64,000 nt of DNA from Amorphochlora amoebiformis (lineage: Eukaryota; Cercozoa; Chlorarachniophyceae), in NCBI GenBank assembly GCA_054601695.1, contig BAAHQB010000167.1:62001-126000 (forward strand). Reading direction: 5' to 3'. The notes beneath the pieces are model-generated. The model had not been told where the DNA came from and did no database searches. It was given only the letters and a program-made list of their open reading frames with translations. Every line of letters begins with the position of its first letter. The stretch's first letter is position 1. The translations under genes were made by a program, and so were the position numbers. Of this stretch, positions 1-16,296 are shown one piece after another.

Positions 1-191
1 TATATTAGTACACATAGTAATTAAAACTAATAATGGATATAACAATAAAACATTATACTAATACTAAAATATAAGAATATTATAGGTGGATTCTAACTCC
101 CTCTCTTTTTCTCCTTCTCTTTTTCTCCTTCTCTCTTCTCTTTCAATCTGACATTCATTCCGCAATGGTTGTGTTATGATAATGCCGTTAG

Positions 192-259
192 ATGGACTTT
201 TTGGCCATGTGCTGCCGGCTATTGAGGGTGGTTGGGGAGAACGAGATCGCATTTCTAAA
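192..259 (+). CDS. Exon 1 (inferred)
   Basis: The acceptor is GTTAG at 187-191 and the donor is GTATGT at 260. It reads [20 protein letters not shown] and ends in phase 2. The ATG at 192 could be an initiator, but it directly follows a good acceptor, so an internal exon is equally likely. Upstream (1-191) is AT-rich with a CT-rich tract at about 95-150. The following 1.6-kb intron is TA/TG repeat. Confidence 0.6.
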
Positions 260-474
260 GTATGTATTTTCACACATATATACATATACACACACACAAA
301 TATACATATATATACACATATACATATACATATGCATGTAATATACATACACACATATACACACATATATACATGCACACACACATTTATATAATTGCAC
401 GTATAATAGTGTATGTACATTTATAACAAACATACATATACATACATATATATATACACACACACATGTAAATG

Positions 475-554
<80 letters not shown>

Positions 555-609
555 AATGTGTGTGTGTGTTTTTGTGTGTGTGTGTGTTTTTGTGGGTGTG
601 TGTGTTTCT

Positions 610-670
610 GTGCATGTGTTCTTGTGTGCATGTGTTCTTGTGTGCATGTGTTCTTGTGTGCATGTGTGCA
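610..670. repeat. 16-bp TG-rich minisatellite
   Basis: TGCATGTGTTCTTGTG is repeated about 3.5 times inside a longer TG-rich tract (555-695), flanked by (TA)n on both sides, in the first intron. Confidence 0.9.
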
Positions 671-703
671 TGTGTGCATGTGTGTGCGTGCGTATCTATT
701 ACA

Positions 704-785
<82 letters not shown>

Positions 786-789
786 TTAT

Positions 790-848
<59 letters not shown>

Positions 849-876
849 ATTGACATAAACACATATATAGAAACTT

Positions 877-934
<58 letters not shown>

Positions 935-1054
935 GTATATATATATATATAATATGTATATATATATATATGTGTATGTATGTATGTATGTATGTATATA
1001 AATGTGCTGATATATGTATGTGTGTGTATATGTATATATATATATATATATAGA

Positions 1055-1114
<60 letters not shown>

Positions 1115-1172
1115 ATATTATATATATATATAGATGTATATATAATGTATAAATATATCTATATATATATAG

Positions 1173-1209
<37 letters not shown>

Positions 1210-1316
1210 ATATATACATATATGTGATACATATATATATATATATATATATATGTATAATGCATATGTGTAATATTTCACATACATGAACATTTTATGT
1301 ATGATGTCTATATTGT

Positions 1317-1397
<81 letters not shown>

Positions 1398-1425
1398 ATG
1401 TATATTTATATATACATATATGTAT

Positions 1426-1466
<41 letters not shown>

Positions 1467-1621
1467 CATATTTGTATGTATATATAAATATTCATATATA
1501 CATATATATATGTAAATATATATTTATATTTATATACACATATATAGACATAATATATACACACATATATATATATACATATATACATACATATACATGA
1601 ATTATACATATTTATATACAT

Positions 1622-1746
<125 letters not shown>

Positions 1747-1907
1747 TATGTGTATATATGTATATATACTTTCATCTGCCTTTGTCTGCGTGTCCTTTGT
1801 ATATATTCCCTCTTCTGCTCTTTCTTTCATTGTCTCTCTACGTCTCTCTATAAAATGATAAAAACTGGCTTAAAATCCGTTCTAATGTCCTCTATTTGAC
1901 ACCCTAG

Positions 1908-1934
1908 GCATATCGCGATGACTACATGTCGACG
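1908..1934 (+). CDS. Exon 2 (inferred, 27 nt)
   Basis: The acceptor ACCCTAG follows a CT-rich tract at 1772-1850, and the donor is GTAACA. It is phase 2 in and 2 out and encodes HIAMTTCR in the frame carried from exon 1. The following intron (1935-2677) is mostly TA repeat, with a duplicated segment at about 2261-2400. Confidence 0.55.
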
Positions 1935-1971
1935 GTAACAATATGTACTATATGTATGTATTGCAGCTGAA

Positions 1972-2018
<47 letters not shown>

Positions 2019-2039
2019 ATACATACACTTATGGTGTCG

Positions 2040-2091
<52 letters not shown>

Positions 2092-2223
2092 ACATATACA
2101 TATATATAATATATACACATATATACATATATATATATATAGGTGTATATATATATATATATACATACACAATACATATTATATGTATATTATGATATAC
2201 TACATATGTATGAAATTATATGG

Positions 2224-2254
<31 letters not shown>

Positions 2255-2259
<5 letters not shown>

Positions 2260-2306
2260 GTGTATATGAGAAGTTACATAACATACGTTTACATATATAT
2301 ATATGT

Positions 2307-2355
<49 letters not shown>

Positions 2356-2380
2356 GTACACAAGAAATTACGCAACATAC

Positions 2381-2395
<15 letters not shown>
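2255..2395. repeat. Duplicated AT-rich segment
   Basis: GTGTATATGAGAAGTTACATAACATACGTTTACATATAT and a diverged copy (GTGTACACAAGAAATTACGC then AACATACGTTTACATATAT) lie about 95 bases apart, separated by TA repeat. Confidence 0.8.
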
Positions 2396-2435
<40 letters not shown>

Positions 2436-2677
2436 TATGCATATATATAAATATACTTGTACGAATCTACACAGTATATATCTTAGTGTGAACAAATAAA
2501 CACAATGAATATTTGCATCCATCCATGTATATCGGAAAGAAATAAAAGTTCATTTGCACATACAAACACACATGTACATGTAAATATACGTATTCCAAGG
2601 GCTTACTGCAAGGAATTATGCAAATTTAAGAAGAAAATGTCATAATTAAGGTTTAAAGAGTAATATACAATTATAAG

Positions 2678-2734
2678 ATCCCTGCGCGAAAAGCTACTTC
2701 GCCACTTATCTCACGCTTACCTTGGAATGTGGAG
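2678..2734 (+). CDS. Exon 3 (inferred)
   Basis: It reads [18 protein letters not shown], an amphipathic-helix-like sequence, in phase 2 in and 2 out. The acceptor is TATAAG and the donor is GTATTG. A 0.47-kb TA/CA intron follows. Confidence 0.7.
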
Positions 2735-2773
2735 GTATTGTATATGATGCTTTCGTGTATACATGTACATATG

Positions 2774-2804
<31 letters not shown>

Positions 2805-2919
2805 ATATATATGTGTATATGTATATATATATGTATGTATATATTACATGTGATATTATATATATACATATATATATATATATATTTATATATATACGTA
2901 TATATATACACACACACAA

Positions 2920-2984
<65 letters not shown>

Positions 2985-3008
2985 TTATGTATAGATTTGG
3001 GTGCATAT

Positions 3009-3053
<45 letters not shown>

Positions 3054-3069
3054 TTTGTGTACATACAGG

Positions 3070-3100
<31 letters not shown>

Positions 3101-3208
3101 TTATGCATATATAATGTTATGTTACATGTTTGCTTATATATGCATTATACATATATACGTATGTATCTGTTCCTACGCATAAATACGTAAACAAATGTAT
3201 ATCCATAG

Positions 3209-3245
3209 GGAGGACTTCGGAGGCCGAAAGCGAAGGATTTTAGAG
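3209..3245 (+). CDS. Exon 4 (inferred)
   Basis: Phase 2 in and 0 out. It encodes EDFGGRKRRILE. The acceptor is CCATAG and the donor is GTAATG. The intron to exon 5 is only 136 bases and is not TA repeat. Confidence 0.7.
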
Positions 3246-3381
3246 GTAATGAGAATATGATTATGTAAATTCGCACGTATCATGCTATCATACAAACACG
3301 TACAAAGCGCAGATGAGCGAACTTGCAAATGTACGTATTCGTTACATTATGCTTACACTTACATAAAGTATTGCATTGCAG

Positions 3382-3456
3382 ATTAAGCTCGTCACAGCAC
3401 AAATCATGGAGTGGGCGCAAATCGAACCCCCAAAGGATGGATCTGGGGTTATAGCG
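3382..3456 (+). CDS. Exon 5 (inferred)
   Basis: Twenty-five codons in phase 0/0, beginning [20 protein letters not shown]. The acceptor TTGCATTGCAG is strong and the donor is GTATGC. The next 0.58 kb is almost pure TA. Confidence 0.8.
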
Positions 3457-3560
3457 GTATGCTCGCTAACAATACAGCACCGACGTACTTACTATTTTGT
3501 ATATATATATGTAAGTGTATGTATAATATATATATATACATACATATACATACACATATG

Positions 3561-3605
<45 letters not shown>

Positions 3606-3683
3606 TATTCATTCCGGATGTGTGTAAATATATACATGTACGCTTATATACATATATGTACACTTATGTGCACACACACAAAC

Positions 3684-3726
<43 letters not shown>

Positions 3727-3771
3727 ATGTATATATATATATATATATAGATATATATTTAGAACATATAT

Positions 3772-3881
<110 letters not shown>

Positions 3882-4038
3882 GTATATGTATATATATATA
3901 TATTATATATATATATATTATATATATATACATATATATATATATATAAATATATATATGTATATTATATATCATGTATGAGCCTATACTTTGACACATA
4001 CGCACACAAGTTGACAAATATATTTATTTTTCTCGAAG

Positions 4039-4112
4039 GAGAAAGCTCGACGGAGCGCAAAGGAGGAAGAGGAGAGAAGCCTGCAACGTTACATGACTGT
4101 TCTAGAGCAAAT
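4039..4112 (+). CDS. Exon 6, charged helix (inferred)
   Basis: Phase 0 in and 2 out. It encodes [20 protein letters not shown] and then a VLEQ end, a charged helical segment. The acceptor TTTTTCTCGAAG has a pyrimidine tract, and the donor is GTACAT. The intron is 0.33 kb of TA. Confidence 0.78.
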
Positions 4113-4227
4113 GTACATATACACTTGCTTATATCTAAATACGTATAATTGGTGTATTCACAAGTATATTTACACAATCATATGTATATATATATATATA
4201 TATTAGATATATATATGTTCATATAAA

Positions 4228-4258
<31 letters not shown>

Positions 4259-4337
4259 GTGCATATATATATGTGTGCATATATATATATATATGTAACA
4301 TAGAATGTAACACAATTGTACATATACACATATAATT

Positions 4338-4398
<61 letters not shown>

Positions 4399-4440
4399 TA
4401 TTGTAAATGCATACAAATTCACAAATACATTCCAATCCAG

Positions 4441-4654
4441 ATACCCAAATCCCTGCTTCTTCTCCGCTTACAACCGCATGTATGGCCTCTACCTCTCCCA
4501 TCGCTTCAATCTCTCCAAAAAGATGAGTAGTTCAGTTATCAAGATACCAGGGCAGGATTCTCGAAAATTATCCACAATAGCCTCCCGGCTAGACGCCACG
4601 CGTGTTCGGAACCTACAGGCGCCCGACGAAGCAGGGTGGTCGCCCCCCTTATGG
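4441..4654 (+). CDS. Exon 7 (inferred)
   Basis: This is a 214-nt exon, phase 2 in and 0 out. It includes [20 protein letters not shown] and later [20 protein letters not shown]. The acceptor is CCAATCCAG and the donor is GTATTG. The following 1.4-kb intron holds TA tracts and a CT-rich segment at about 5000-5290 with no convincing exon. Confidence 0.82.
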
Positions 4655-4703
4655 GTATTGATGGATGTGTGTATATGTTTAGATGAAATGTTTTATAATA
4701 CGT

Positions 4704-4815
<112 letters not shown>

Positions 4816-4827
4816 GTTTGTGTGTGC

Positions 4828-4918
<91 letters not shown>

Positions 4919-5398
4919 ATATCTTATATTGAAGTTCACATTCAAACTAATGCAGTAGTTTTATTCATGCTGCAGTTCTTCTATACAAATCTACCCATTC
5001 TCGTACAACTATCTATCTTCCTCCTCACACCTCCCCCCACACCCCTTTTCTACCTTTGAACAAATCTAAATCGTTTCTAAATCTCTCTTACTCTCTTTGT
5101 TTGTCCGTGCACATCTTTTCTAAGCATAACTATACGATACGAATCTCTCTCGCGATCTCTCTCTGCACCTCTTTGCACAACTCTCACCTTTCTCCCTCAA
5201 CGGATATTTTTTTGTATCTATTCCTATATATATTTCTATAGGTTAACCTGTCTATCTCTTAACACATCTCCATCTCAACTTTTTTCCTTCTCAAACTTCT
5301 CTGCATATATATATACATATATGTGTGTGTGTGTGTATATATGTATATATATATATATATATAGTATATTTATAAATGTACATATTTATATATGTTTT

Positions 5399-5515
<117 letters not shown>

Positions 5516-5652
5516 AAAAATAAACATATATATATATATAAAATAATAATAAACATATATAATATATACACATATACATATATATATACACACATATATA
5601 TGTAGATATATTTACATATACATACATATATACATACATATATATATATATA

Positions 5653-5714
<62 letters not shown>

Positions 5715-5737
5715 TATATATATATATACATACATAA

Positions 5738-5801
<64 letters not shown>

Positions 5802-5866
5802 AAAATAATAATAATAATACATATGTATATGTATATATATATATATATAAAATAATAATTATGAAC

Positions 5867-6004
<138 letters not shown>

Positions 6005-6074
6005 TATGTAATATGCAAATACATAAATACATGCATATATATATATATATATATATATATGCTTAAACATCCAG

Positions 6075-6141
6075 GGCAAAGATTATGTTTTGCAGAACTC
6101 AGAAGGCGACGGTGTTGTGCAAGCCGCATTCATCACCGGGG
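6075..6141 (+). CDS. Exon 8 (inferred)
   Basis: Begins after CATCCAG and reads [20 protein letters not shown] in phase 0. Two donors give the required phase 1: GTGACC at 6142 (used here) and GTTAGA at 6157, which would add GDPYI. The following intron (to 6428) is TA/CA-rich. Confidence 0.72.
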
Positions 6142-6206
6142 GTGACCCGTATATTGGTTAGATTCAATCACACAATCAATACATTATATTCTATTCTATA
6201 TATTTA

Positions 6207-6242
<36 letters not shown>

Positions 6243-6289
6243 AAATTTATATTCATCGTATATAAATATGTGTATGTATAAATGTAATT

Positions 6290-6355
<66 letters not shown>

Positions 6356-6428
6356 TATATATCGTGTATACATACACATTTGTGTATCCATATCCATAAA
6401 CATGACAAAATATACTGCTAATATACAG

Positions 6429-6470
6429 ACGTCATGAAGCCTGTCCCACTCCCTCCAGTCGACTCCAAAG
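6429..6470 (+). CDS. Exon 9, Pro-rich (inferred)
   Basis: Phase 1 in and 1 out, encoding VMKPVPLPPVDSK. The acceptor is ATATACAG and the donor is GTGAAA. This frame was chosen because it joins both neighbours; another frame is also open here. Confidence 0.62.
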
Positions 6471-6614
6471 GTGAAAATGTTAAAAAGACAAAAAAAACAA
6501 CAAAAACAAGCGATTACTGAACAATCCACATCTGCAATGGCAAAAAAATCAAGGAAAGAATTACGTAAACACGCAAATATTCATAGAAGAACAAAGTTAA
6601 TAAAAAAACTGTAG

Positions 6615-6673
6615 ACCGCCACGAGGACACGGGGTCCTCCTCAGACAGCGAGTGGCTAAGCGATGACTCAGCT
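6615..6673 (+). CDS. Exon 10, acidic Ser-rich (inferred)
   Basis: Phase 1 in and 0 out, encoding RHEDTGSSSDSEWLSDDSA. The Ser/Asp/Glu clusters resemble casein-kinase-2-type acidic sites (inference). The other two frames hit stops. The donor GTAAGT is the strongest match to consensus in the window. Confidence 0.82.
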
Positions 6674-6866
6674 GTAAGTCTGCTCCTCATACATACTCCA
6701 ATCGTCCACGTGTCACGTTCAAACTTGTTTTTCTCCCTCTCGTGTCAAACTCCCTCTACCTACACAGCCCGACATGACGTGGCCTTGACAAGACTTTGTC
6801 ACGTTCTCCGTGTCCCTTGTGTTCTCTTGCTTCCAACCTCACATGTGTCGATTACCGCATGTTCAG

Positions 6867-6912
6867 GACCCTTCCTCACCGACGGGGAGCTCTGAACCAC
6901 CATCTCCGATAG
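6867..6912 (+). CDS. Exon 11, Ser/Pro-rich (inferred)
   Basis: Phase 0 in and 1 out, encoding DPSSPTGSSEPPSPI, a probably disordered linker with SP motifs. The acceptor is GTTCAG and the donor is GTTTGT. The 0.3-kb intron that follows ends in TA repeat. Confidence 0.75.
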
Positions 6913-7055
6913 GTTTGTTGCAACAATGAGAATAGGAATCCGCTTTGAAACTTAGTGCCAGCTACCTCTGACTATTATTATACACGTGTGTTCATATGCA
7001 TACATAAAATGTTCTAGGAGAGCGTTCATACACATATATAACACGTACCAGTATA

Positions 7056-7131
<76 letters not shown>

Positions 7132-7156
7132 TGTATATATATATATATGTATATGC

Positions 7157-7202
<46 letters not shown>

Positions 7203-7220
7203 ATGTGGATGTGTACCCAG

Positions 7221-7450
7221 GCGACATTCCCACACGCCGTAAGAGGAGAAAGCGAAGGGGCATAAGGAAGAAGGATCCAGAATATGCTTTCCGGAAAGAT
7301 AACACCAACACTAGTTCGGCGAGTCTGCCCGACTTTAGGAACGAGGGAAATAGGTATGGCGAGTATGGACCGAGAAGAGGCAAGGAAAGGATTGGGATCG
7401 AAGGTGGTGGAGGGAGACTGTGGTCAACGGGAGATGTGGATGATTTGCAG
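7221..7450 (+). CDS. Exon 12, Arg/Lys-rich then Gly-rich (inferred)
   Basis: A 230-nt exon, phase 1 in and 0 out. It opens with [17 protein letters not shown], which looks like a nuclear-localisation or nucleic-acid-contacting basic patch (inference). It continues through [12 protein letters not shown] and an [14 protein letters not shown] segment to STGDVDDLQ. The acceptor is GTACCCAG and the donor is GTGTCC. A 0.7-kb TA/TG intron follows. Confidence 0.85.
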
Positions 7451-7493
7451 GTGTCCAGTTGTGCGCATAAGTGTATGTGTGTACATATTATAT

Positions 7494-7556
<63 letters not shown>

Positions 7557-7565
7557 TGTGTGTGT

Positions 7566-7617
<52 letters not shown>

Positions 7618-7850
7618 GTATATGTGTATGTACATATACATGTATGTATGTATAAATATGTAGTTATATATATACATATATCGTTATATATACATATATA
7701 TTATATATATATATATATACATATATATACATATATATATTTATGTATATATATACATATATACATATACATATAAATCTATATATATATATATATATAT
7801 ATACATACACATATATACATAAATATTTTATGTATGTGTATATGTGTGTC

Positions 7851-7963
<113 letters not shown>

Positions 7964-8009
7964 TATGTATATATATATATATTTATATATATATATATAT
8001 ATATACATG

Positions 8010-8045
<36 letters not shown>

Positions 8046-8167
8046 TATATATACATATATAATATGTTTGTGTGTGTATATAAATCATGTGTAAATGATA
8101 TTGACATATAAACAATAAAGATTATCCGTTACGCAATAATAATCTTGGTATTTACTAATACCTTAAG

Positions 8168-8238
8168 GTTAATCCATTATTCCTGCGCTCTTTTCACCGT
8201 GAGGACGTGCCTCCGGCGGGAGCTTTTTATCCAAGAGG
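8168..8238 (+). CDS. Exon 13 (inferred)
   Basis: Phase 0 in and 2 out, encoding VNPLFLRSFHREDVPPAGAF. The acceptor is ACCTTAAG and the donor is GTACGG. The island has normal base composition between TA blocks. Confidence 0.75.
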
Positions 8239-8335
8239 GTACGGAAATCTATTATCACAAATAAATTATCCTTATTCACCATTTAGGATCATTATTATTA
8301 TTGAGTTTGTTAAATAGTATTATATCTATACATAT

Positions 8336-8366
<31 letters not shown>

Positions 8367-8421
8367 GATTATATTTATATATAATACATATATATATATA
8401 TATATAAATGTTTATATATAC

Positions 8422-8490
<69 letters not shown>

Positions 8491-8519
8491 TGTTTGGATT
8501 AAATAACTTTGAAACACAG

Positions 8520-8577
8520 ATCACTCCAAGCTTCCCTAATCTCACGAACGGCCGCCGCTGCGTCTTCAGACGAAAAC
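8520..8577 (+). CDS. Exon 14, Ala/Ser-rich (inferred)
   Basis: Phase 2 in and 0 out, encoding [19 protein letters not shown]. The acceptor is AACACAG and the donor is GTGCAT. The next intron (8578-10458, 1.9 kb) is continuous TA/TG microsatellite with no other island. Confidence 0.72.
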
Positions 8578-10458
<1,881 letters not shown>

Positions 10459-10510
10459 GAGAATAAGAAGCCTCTCCATCCCAACGCCCCTGGTCTCTAC
10501 TTCTCTTCAA
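10459..10510 (+). CDS. Exon 15 (inferred)
   Basis: Phase 0 in and 1 out, encoding [17 protein letters not shown]. The acceptor is TTATCAG and the donor is GTCAGA. The 141-base intron to exon 16 is CT-rich and free of TA repeat. Confidence 0.75.
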
Positions 10511-10651
10511 GTCAGATATACCATTCAACCCTGCCACCATTTCCTTAAAACCTTTCAACTCGTTCTCCCCTAAGTCCTCAATCACATACTCTCATTTGCC
10601 TTCAAATCTGATTAATCCGACATATTTCCTCATGTATTTGCATTTAAATAG

Positions 10652-10730
10652 GCGATAGCTGTTGGCTATGCCAACATTTGGGCGTGAAGGAAATACCTCA
10701 ACTCAGCATTGGGAAGGCGCATGGGCATGG
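10652..10730 (+). CDS. Exon 16 (inferred)
   Basis: Phase 1 in and 2 out, encoding [20 protein letters not shown]. The acceptor is TTAAATAG and the donor is GTATTA. A 0.39-kb TA/TG intron follows. Confidence 0.75.
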
Positions 10731-10768
10731 GTATTATGTGTAAATATACATATATATAGAAAATGTAC

Positions 10769-10941
<173 letters not shown>

Positions 10942-10952
10942 ATACATATACG

Positions 10953-11033
<81 letters not shown>

Positions 11034-11119
11034 AGAATATATATATATGTGTGTGTGTATGAGTGTGCATGTATGTATAAGGTATATATATATATATGTT
11101 GTATTATATGTATATTCAG

Positions 11120-11238
11120 GTACCTCCACGTATCTCTGGCATGGATTGAGAATTGGGACGATGCCATGCGTTACCGGGTGTTGATGGAGAGATTCTATCT
11201 TAGACCAAACGCAGAACCCGATCCCGAAATGCCAAGAG
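11120..11238 (+). CDS. Exon 17 (inferred)
   Basis: Phase 2 in and 1 out, encoding [20 protein letters not shown] and then [19 protein letters not shown], a helical, aromatic-rich segment. The acceptor is TATATTCAG and the donor is GTAGGC. The following 1.15-kb intron contains a TGTTA...TAACA element at 11588-11868. Confidence 0.82.
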
Positions 11239-11428
11239 GTAGGCTAACATCTACATATCTAACGCATTTGTATATGCTTTCATGTGATATAAATGTATTT
11301 ATTGGTACATGCATGAAGATACTAAAGCATATCTAGATATAAATCTTCTTCTGACGCTAACACAGAATGTAATAATTATATACATATACAATACAGGATA
11401 ATATATCATACATATGTGTGTGTATATG

Positions 11429-11523
<95 letters not shown>

Positions 11524-11547
11524 ATATGTGTGTATATATATTATATA

Positions 11548-11587
<40 letters not shown>

Positions 11588-11591
<4 letters not shown>

Positions 11592-11868
11592 AGAGCACTG
11601 GCATAATAGATGGTAGTCCAGAGTTCGATTTAAGTCCGTTTGGATTATGACGAATGATTATGACAACTTTGGGCGGTAGTCGGATACTTCCTTCCTTTCT
11701 TCCTCAGGAACCGTATGGGTTCCGAGAATTTCCTGGGTTCCGAGTATTGTGCTACTTCTCGTATACAGTAAGGAACTGTAGTCTAACTACAGTAAGGAAC
11801 TGTAGTCTAGCCGGCCGCCGCGTAGTTAACTACCTAGAGGTTCCGCGCTAGCTCTACATGCTGTAACA
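11588..11868 (+). mobile_element. TGTTA...TAACA dispersed element, copy 1
   Basis: This is a 281-bp GC-balanced block set directly into TA repeat on both sides. It begins TGTTAGAG and ends CTGTAACA. It shares the internal series GTTCGATT, AAGTCCGTTTGGATTATGACGA, GGTTCCG and CTAGCT with the blocks at 57151 and 60572. It also carries an internal 24-bp tandem repeat (ACAGTAAGGAACTGTAGTCT at about 11766 and 11790). It could be a tRNA-derived SINE or a solo LTR (TG...CA ends); no coding capacity was seen. Confidence 0.7.
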
Positions 11869-11979
<111 letters not shown>

Positions 11980-12006
11980 AAGTATATATATTTACATATA
12001 TACATA

Positions 12007-12041
<35 letters not shown>

Positions 12042-12189
12042 TATATGCATATATATATACATATGTGTGTGTGTGCATATATATTACAATAATAATAATA
12101 AATATAATAATAAACAGATATTATATGTATATATATATGTAAAAAATAACTAGACATGCGTACTCAATATATAATATATGTACATACAC

Positions 12190-12245
<56 letters not shown>

Positions 12246-12268
12246 TATGTACAAATGTGTGTGTATGT

Positions 12269-12317
<49 letters not shown>

Positions 12318-12384
12318 CAATACATACATGTATATATAAAATATATGTACCTATTCATGCATGAGTACATACATCAGACATAAG

Positions 12385-12422
12385 GAGACGTATTGCGGTA
12401 TCAAACGGCGGTTCACTTCCTG
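12385..12422 (+). CDS. Exon 18 (inferred)
   Basis: Phase 1 in and 0 out, encoding [13 protein letters not shown] across the junction. The acceptor is GACATAAG and the donor is GTATCT. An alternative acceptor (ACATCAG) would give a different frame. The next intron (12423-13999) is TA repeat with a C-rich patch at 13330 and a CT-rich tract at 13655-13890. Confidence 0.55.
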
Positions 12423-12438
12423 GTATCTAATGTATAAT

Positions 12439-12496
<58 letters not shown>

Positions 12497-12530
12497 ACGT
12501 GTGTATATATAAGTATATATATATATATGT

Positions 12531-12562
<32 letters not shown>

Positions 12563-12574
12563 GTCATATATATG

Positions 12575-12737
<163 letters not shown>

Positions 12738-12763
12738 AATATATATATATATATAGTGTATAT

Positions 12764-12838
<75 letters not shown>

Positions 12839-12848
12839 GTGTGTCATG

Positions 12849-12883
<35 letters not shown>

Positions 12884-13050
12884 ATAATTATATAATGTGA
12901 ATATGTGTGTATGTATACAGCTGCTTATATCTATTGTTCCATGTTAGTACACATGTATATATTGTACATGCATACAAAATTTAAAATTCATGTCAACTTC
13001 CCTCCTCTGTCCATCTTCTCTCTGCTCTCCGCTCTCCTCTCTCCTCCTTC

Positions 13051-13090
<40 letters not shown>

Positions 13091-13164
13091 GTACACACAC
13101 TCATATATAAATATATGTAATATATATACATATATACCTATATATATATTATATGTATATACAT

Positions 13165-13226
<62 letters not shown>

Positions 13227-13277
13227 TATATTTATGTACATTGTATATACGCAATTTTATTACATATAATATTATAT

Positions 13278-13328
<51 letters not shown>

Positions 13329-13362
13329 CACAACCCCCCCCGCACGCATACACACACACACA

Positions 13363-13440
<78 letters not shown>

Positions 13441-13610
13441 CATACGTATCTTTATAAGAGCGTAGAGATAACAAAAATAAAAATAAAAAATATAATATAT
13501 TTGTATATATATAATATATATATAAATATAATATATATATATATATATGTAATATCATACGCATGTATGCATATTTTTTTACACATTATATATGTAAATA
13601 TGTATAATAT

Positions 13611-13657
<47 letters not shown>

Positions 13658-13999
13658 ATCTCTACTCTCCAGCTCTCCGATTCTGTCCTCTTCTCCTCCC
13701 CTCTCTCATTTCTCTCTTTTCTTTCTTCGTTTCTTGCACTCCTATCTCACTTCCTTCTATCTTTCTATCTATCTATCTATATCCATATAGCTATCTACCC
13801 ATCTATATATCTCTCCTTCTCCATCTCTCCTTCTCTCCATTTCCCCCCTCTCCGTCTCGCTCCTCTCTTACCTCTCTCTCTCCAATATTACTTTCTTTAC
13901 AATGAAATCAAGAAAGACAACACTCAACCATCAGATGAAAAAACAATTAGATCCAACCCACTTATGACTGCCACTTAATTCCGGTCTGTTGAAATAGAG

Positions 14000-14068
14000 T
14001 TAAGGAGCCTCGCGAAACGGATAGGGATATTTCCAAAAAATAAGGCCGCTTTCGTAACCGGAGCTGCG
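14000..14068 (+). CDS. Exon 19 (inferred)
   Basis: Phase 0/0, encoding [20 protein letters not shown] and then GAA; the other frames contain stops. The acceptor GAAATAGAG is weak and the donor is GTAATT. A 0.8-kb TA intron follows. It includes a small GC-balanced patch at 14452-14496 that I could not place. Confidence 0.75.
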
Positions 14069-14196
14069 GTAATTTCATGTGCATGTACTTAGTTGTGGTG
14101 GCAGCATTGTATGCGATTAAACGTATCCCAAATGGGATTGTTATTAGATTACATGTATACAGTTTGATACGTAGATGTACATAAAAACAAGTATGC

Positions 14197-14227
<31 letters not shown>

Positions 14228-14247
14228 TATATATATATATGTATGTA

Positions 14248-14399
<152 letters not shown>

Positions 14400-14400
14400 T

Positions 14401-14445
<45 letters not shown>

Positions 14446-14499
14446 GAATATACAACCGTGGGCGGACCAGACTACCAGCCTACCAGACAGTTGTACTAA

Positions 14500-14541
<42 letters not shown>

Positions 14542-14614
14542 GTAGCTAGATACATTGTATTTAAATGGATAGATATCATATGAACAGATGTATACTACAT
14601 ATATATTTATATAT

Positions 14615-14711
<97 letters not shown>

Positions 14712-14885
14712 TATACATATATGTTTATACATATATGTGTATATGTATATATATATATATACATATTATATATATATATATATATAATATATATATATAT
14801 GTATATATATATATGCATATGTATATTTATATATAAATATATATACGTATATATGTGTGTGTTCAAAGCATATGTTTATGTTCAG

Positions 14886-14972
14886 GAAGCTGAATTGGGT
14901 TATTTTGTCGGGCGAAATGACTGGAGAGCTGTGGTGGCCTGGATTCAAAGGTTACCCTTACATGCTGGAAAG
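14886..14972 (+). CDS. Exon 20 (inferred)
   Basis: Phase 0/0, encoding [20 protein letters not shown] and then QRLPLHAGK. The acceptor is ATGTTCAG and the donor is GTCCAT. The following 0.8-kb intron is TA/CA repeat. Confidence 0.82.
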
Positions 14973-15038
14973 GTCCATCAAGACACATTTATTTATACAC
15001 ATACCTTGATGTGGTTAAATATGTTTGTGTCTATATTT

Positions 15039-15122
<84 letters not shown>

Positions 15123-15207
15123 TTACGTATGTACGTATGGACATGTATTCTTAAGTATATATATATATATATATATATGTATATTTATATTATATATGTA
15201 CATATTC

Positions 15208-15238
<31 letters not shown>

Positions 15239-15297
15239 TATGTATGTATATTATATATATATATATATATATATGTAAATATACATATTTGTGTGTA

Positions 15298-15428
<131 letters not shown>

Positions 15429-15458
15429 GTATATGTATATATATATATGTGTGTGTAT

Positions 15459-15492
<34 letters not shown>

Positions 15493-15617
15493 GTAAATAT
15501 ATACGTTCATAAATATACATGTGTATGGATACAACAAGTACATAAACACAAAATACACATTTCAAATTTACACACACAAATGTACACACACACACATACA
15601 CACACACATATATATAT

Positions 15618-15665
<48 letters not shown>

Positions 15666-15682
15666 GTGTGTGTGTATATGAT

Positions 15683-15717
<35 letters not shown>

Positions 15718-15767
15718 CGGATATATATCACATACATATACTTGTGTGAATGCGTATGTATATTTAG

Positions 15768-15800
15768 GTCGATGCTTTTGGTCGTCTCCATGTCGCCCAG
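15768..15800 (+). CDS. Exon 21 (inferred)
   Basis: Eleven codons in phase 0/0, VDAFGRLHVAQ. The acceptor is TATTTAG and the donor is GTGTGA. The intron is 97 bases, ending in TA repeat and TTTTATAG. Confidence 0.75.
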
Positions 15801-15836
15801 GTGTGAGCATATACATATGTTATACTTGATGACATA

Positions 15837-15891
<55 letters not shown>

Positions 15892-15897
15892 TTATAG

Positions 15898-15936
15898 GGT
15901 GGAAGAGCAAACCCTCTTCTCGCTGCCGCTCCGCAG
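15898..15936 (+). CDS. Exon 22 (inferred)
   Basis: Thirteen codons in phase 0/0, GGRANPLLAAAPQ. The acceptor is TTTATAG and the donor is GTATAT. The 0.78-kb intron is TA/TG repeat after a short AT-rich non-repeat stretch. Confidence 0.75.
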
Positions 15937-16172
15937 GTATATACATGCGATTGATTTTCTTATCATTATTACTATTTTACTCATTATTGTTGCCTTTCAT
16001 TAATATAATTATTACCATATTATAATTAATATGGTTGACAAGAATATTTAATGTGTACATGAAGATGTGTGGATTTCTATATACATACATATATATCTAT
16101 ATATATATATATATATATATATATGCGTGTGTATATGTATATAAAATATAGTACATATGCTGCATACATACA

Positions 16173-16296
<124 letters not shown>

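Noticed and set aside
188-862. Long open frames encoding Tyr-Ile, His-Thr or Cys-Val runs on both strands, here and throughout
   Set aside because: They are translations of TA and CA/TG microsatellites, open on both strands at once, with no normal codon use.
5000-5290. CT-rich stretch with an open + frame
   Set aside because: Pyrimidine-rich low complexity with no island-like exon and no phase-compatible donor; it looks like intron.
13655-13905. 134-codon + frame over CT-rich sequence
   Set aside because: Ser/Leu/Pro-only translation of a pyrimidine tract, including a CTAT tetranucleotide repeat; exon 19 follows downstream.
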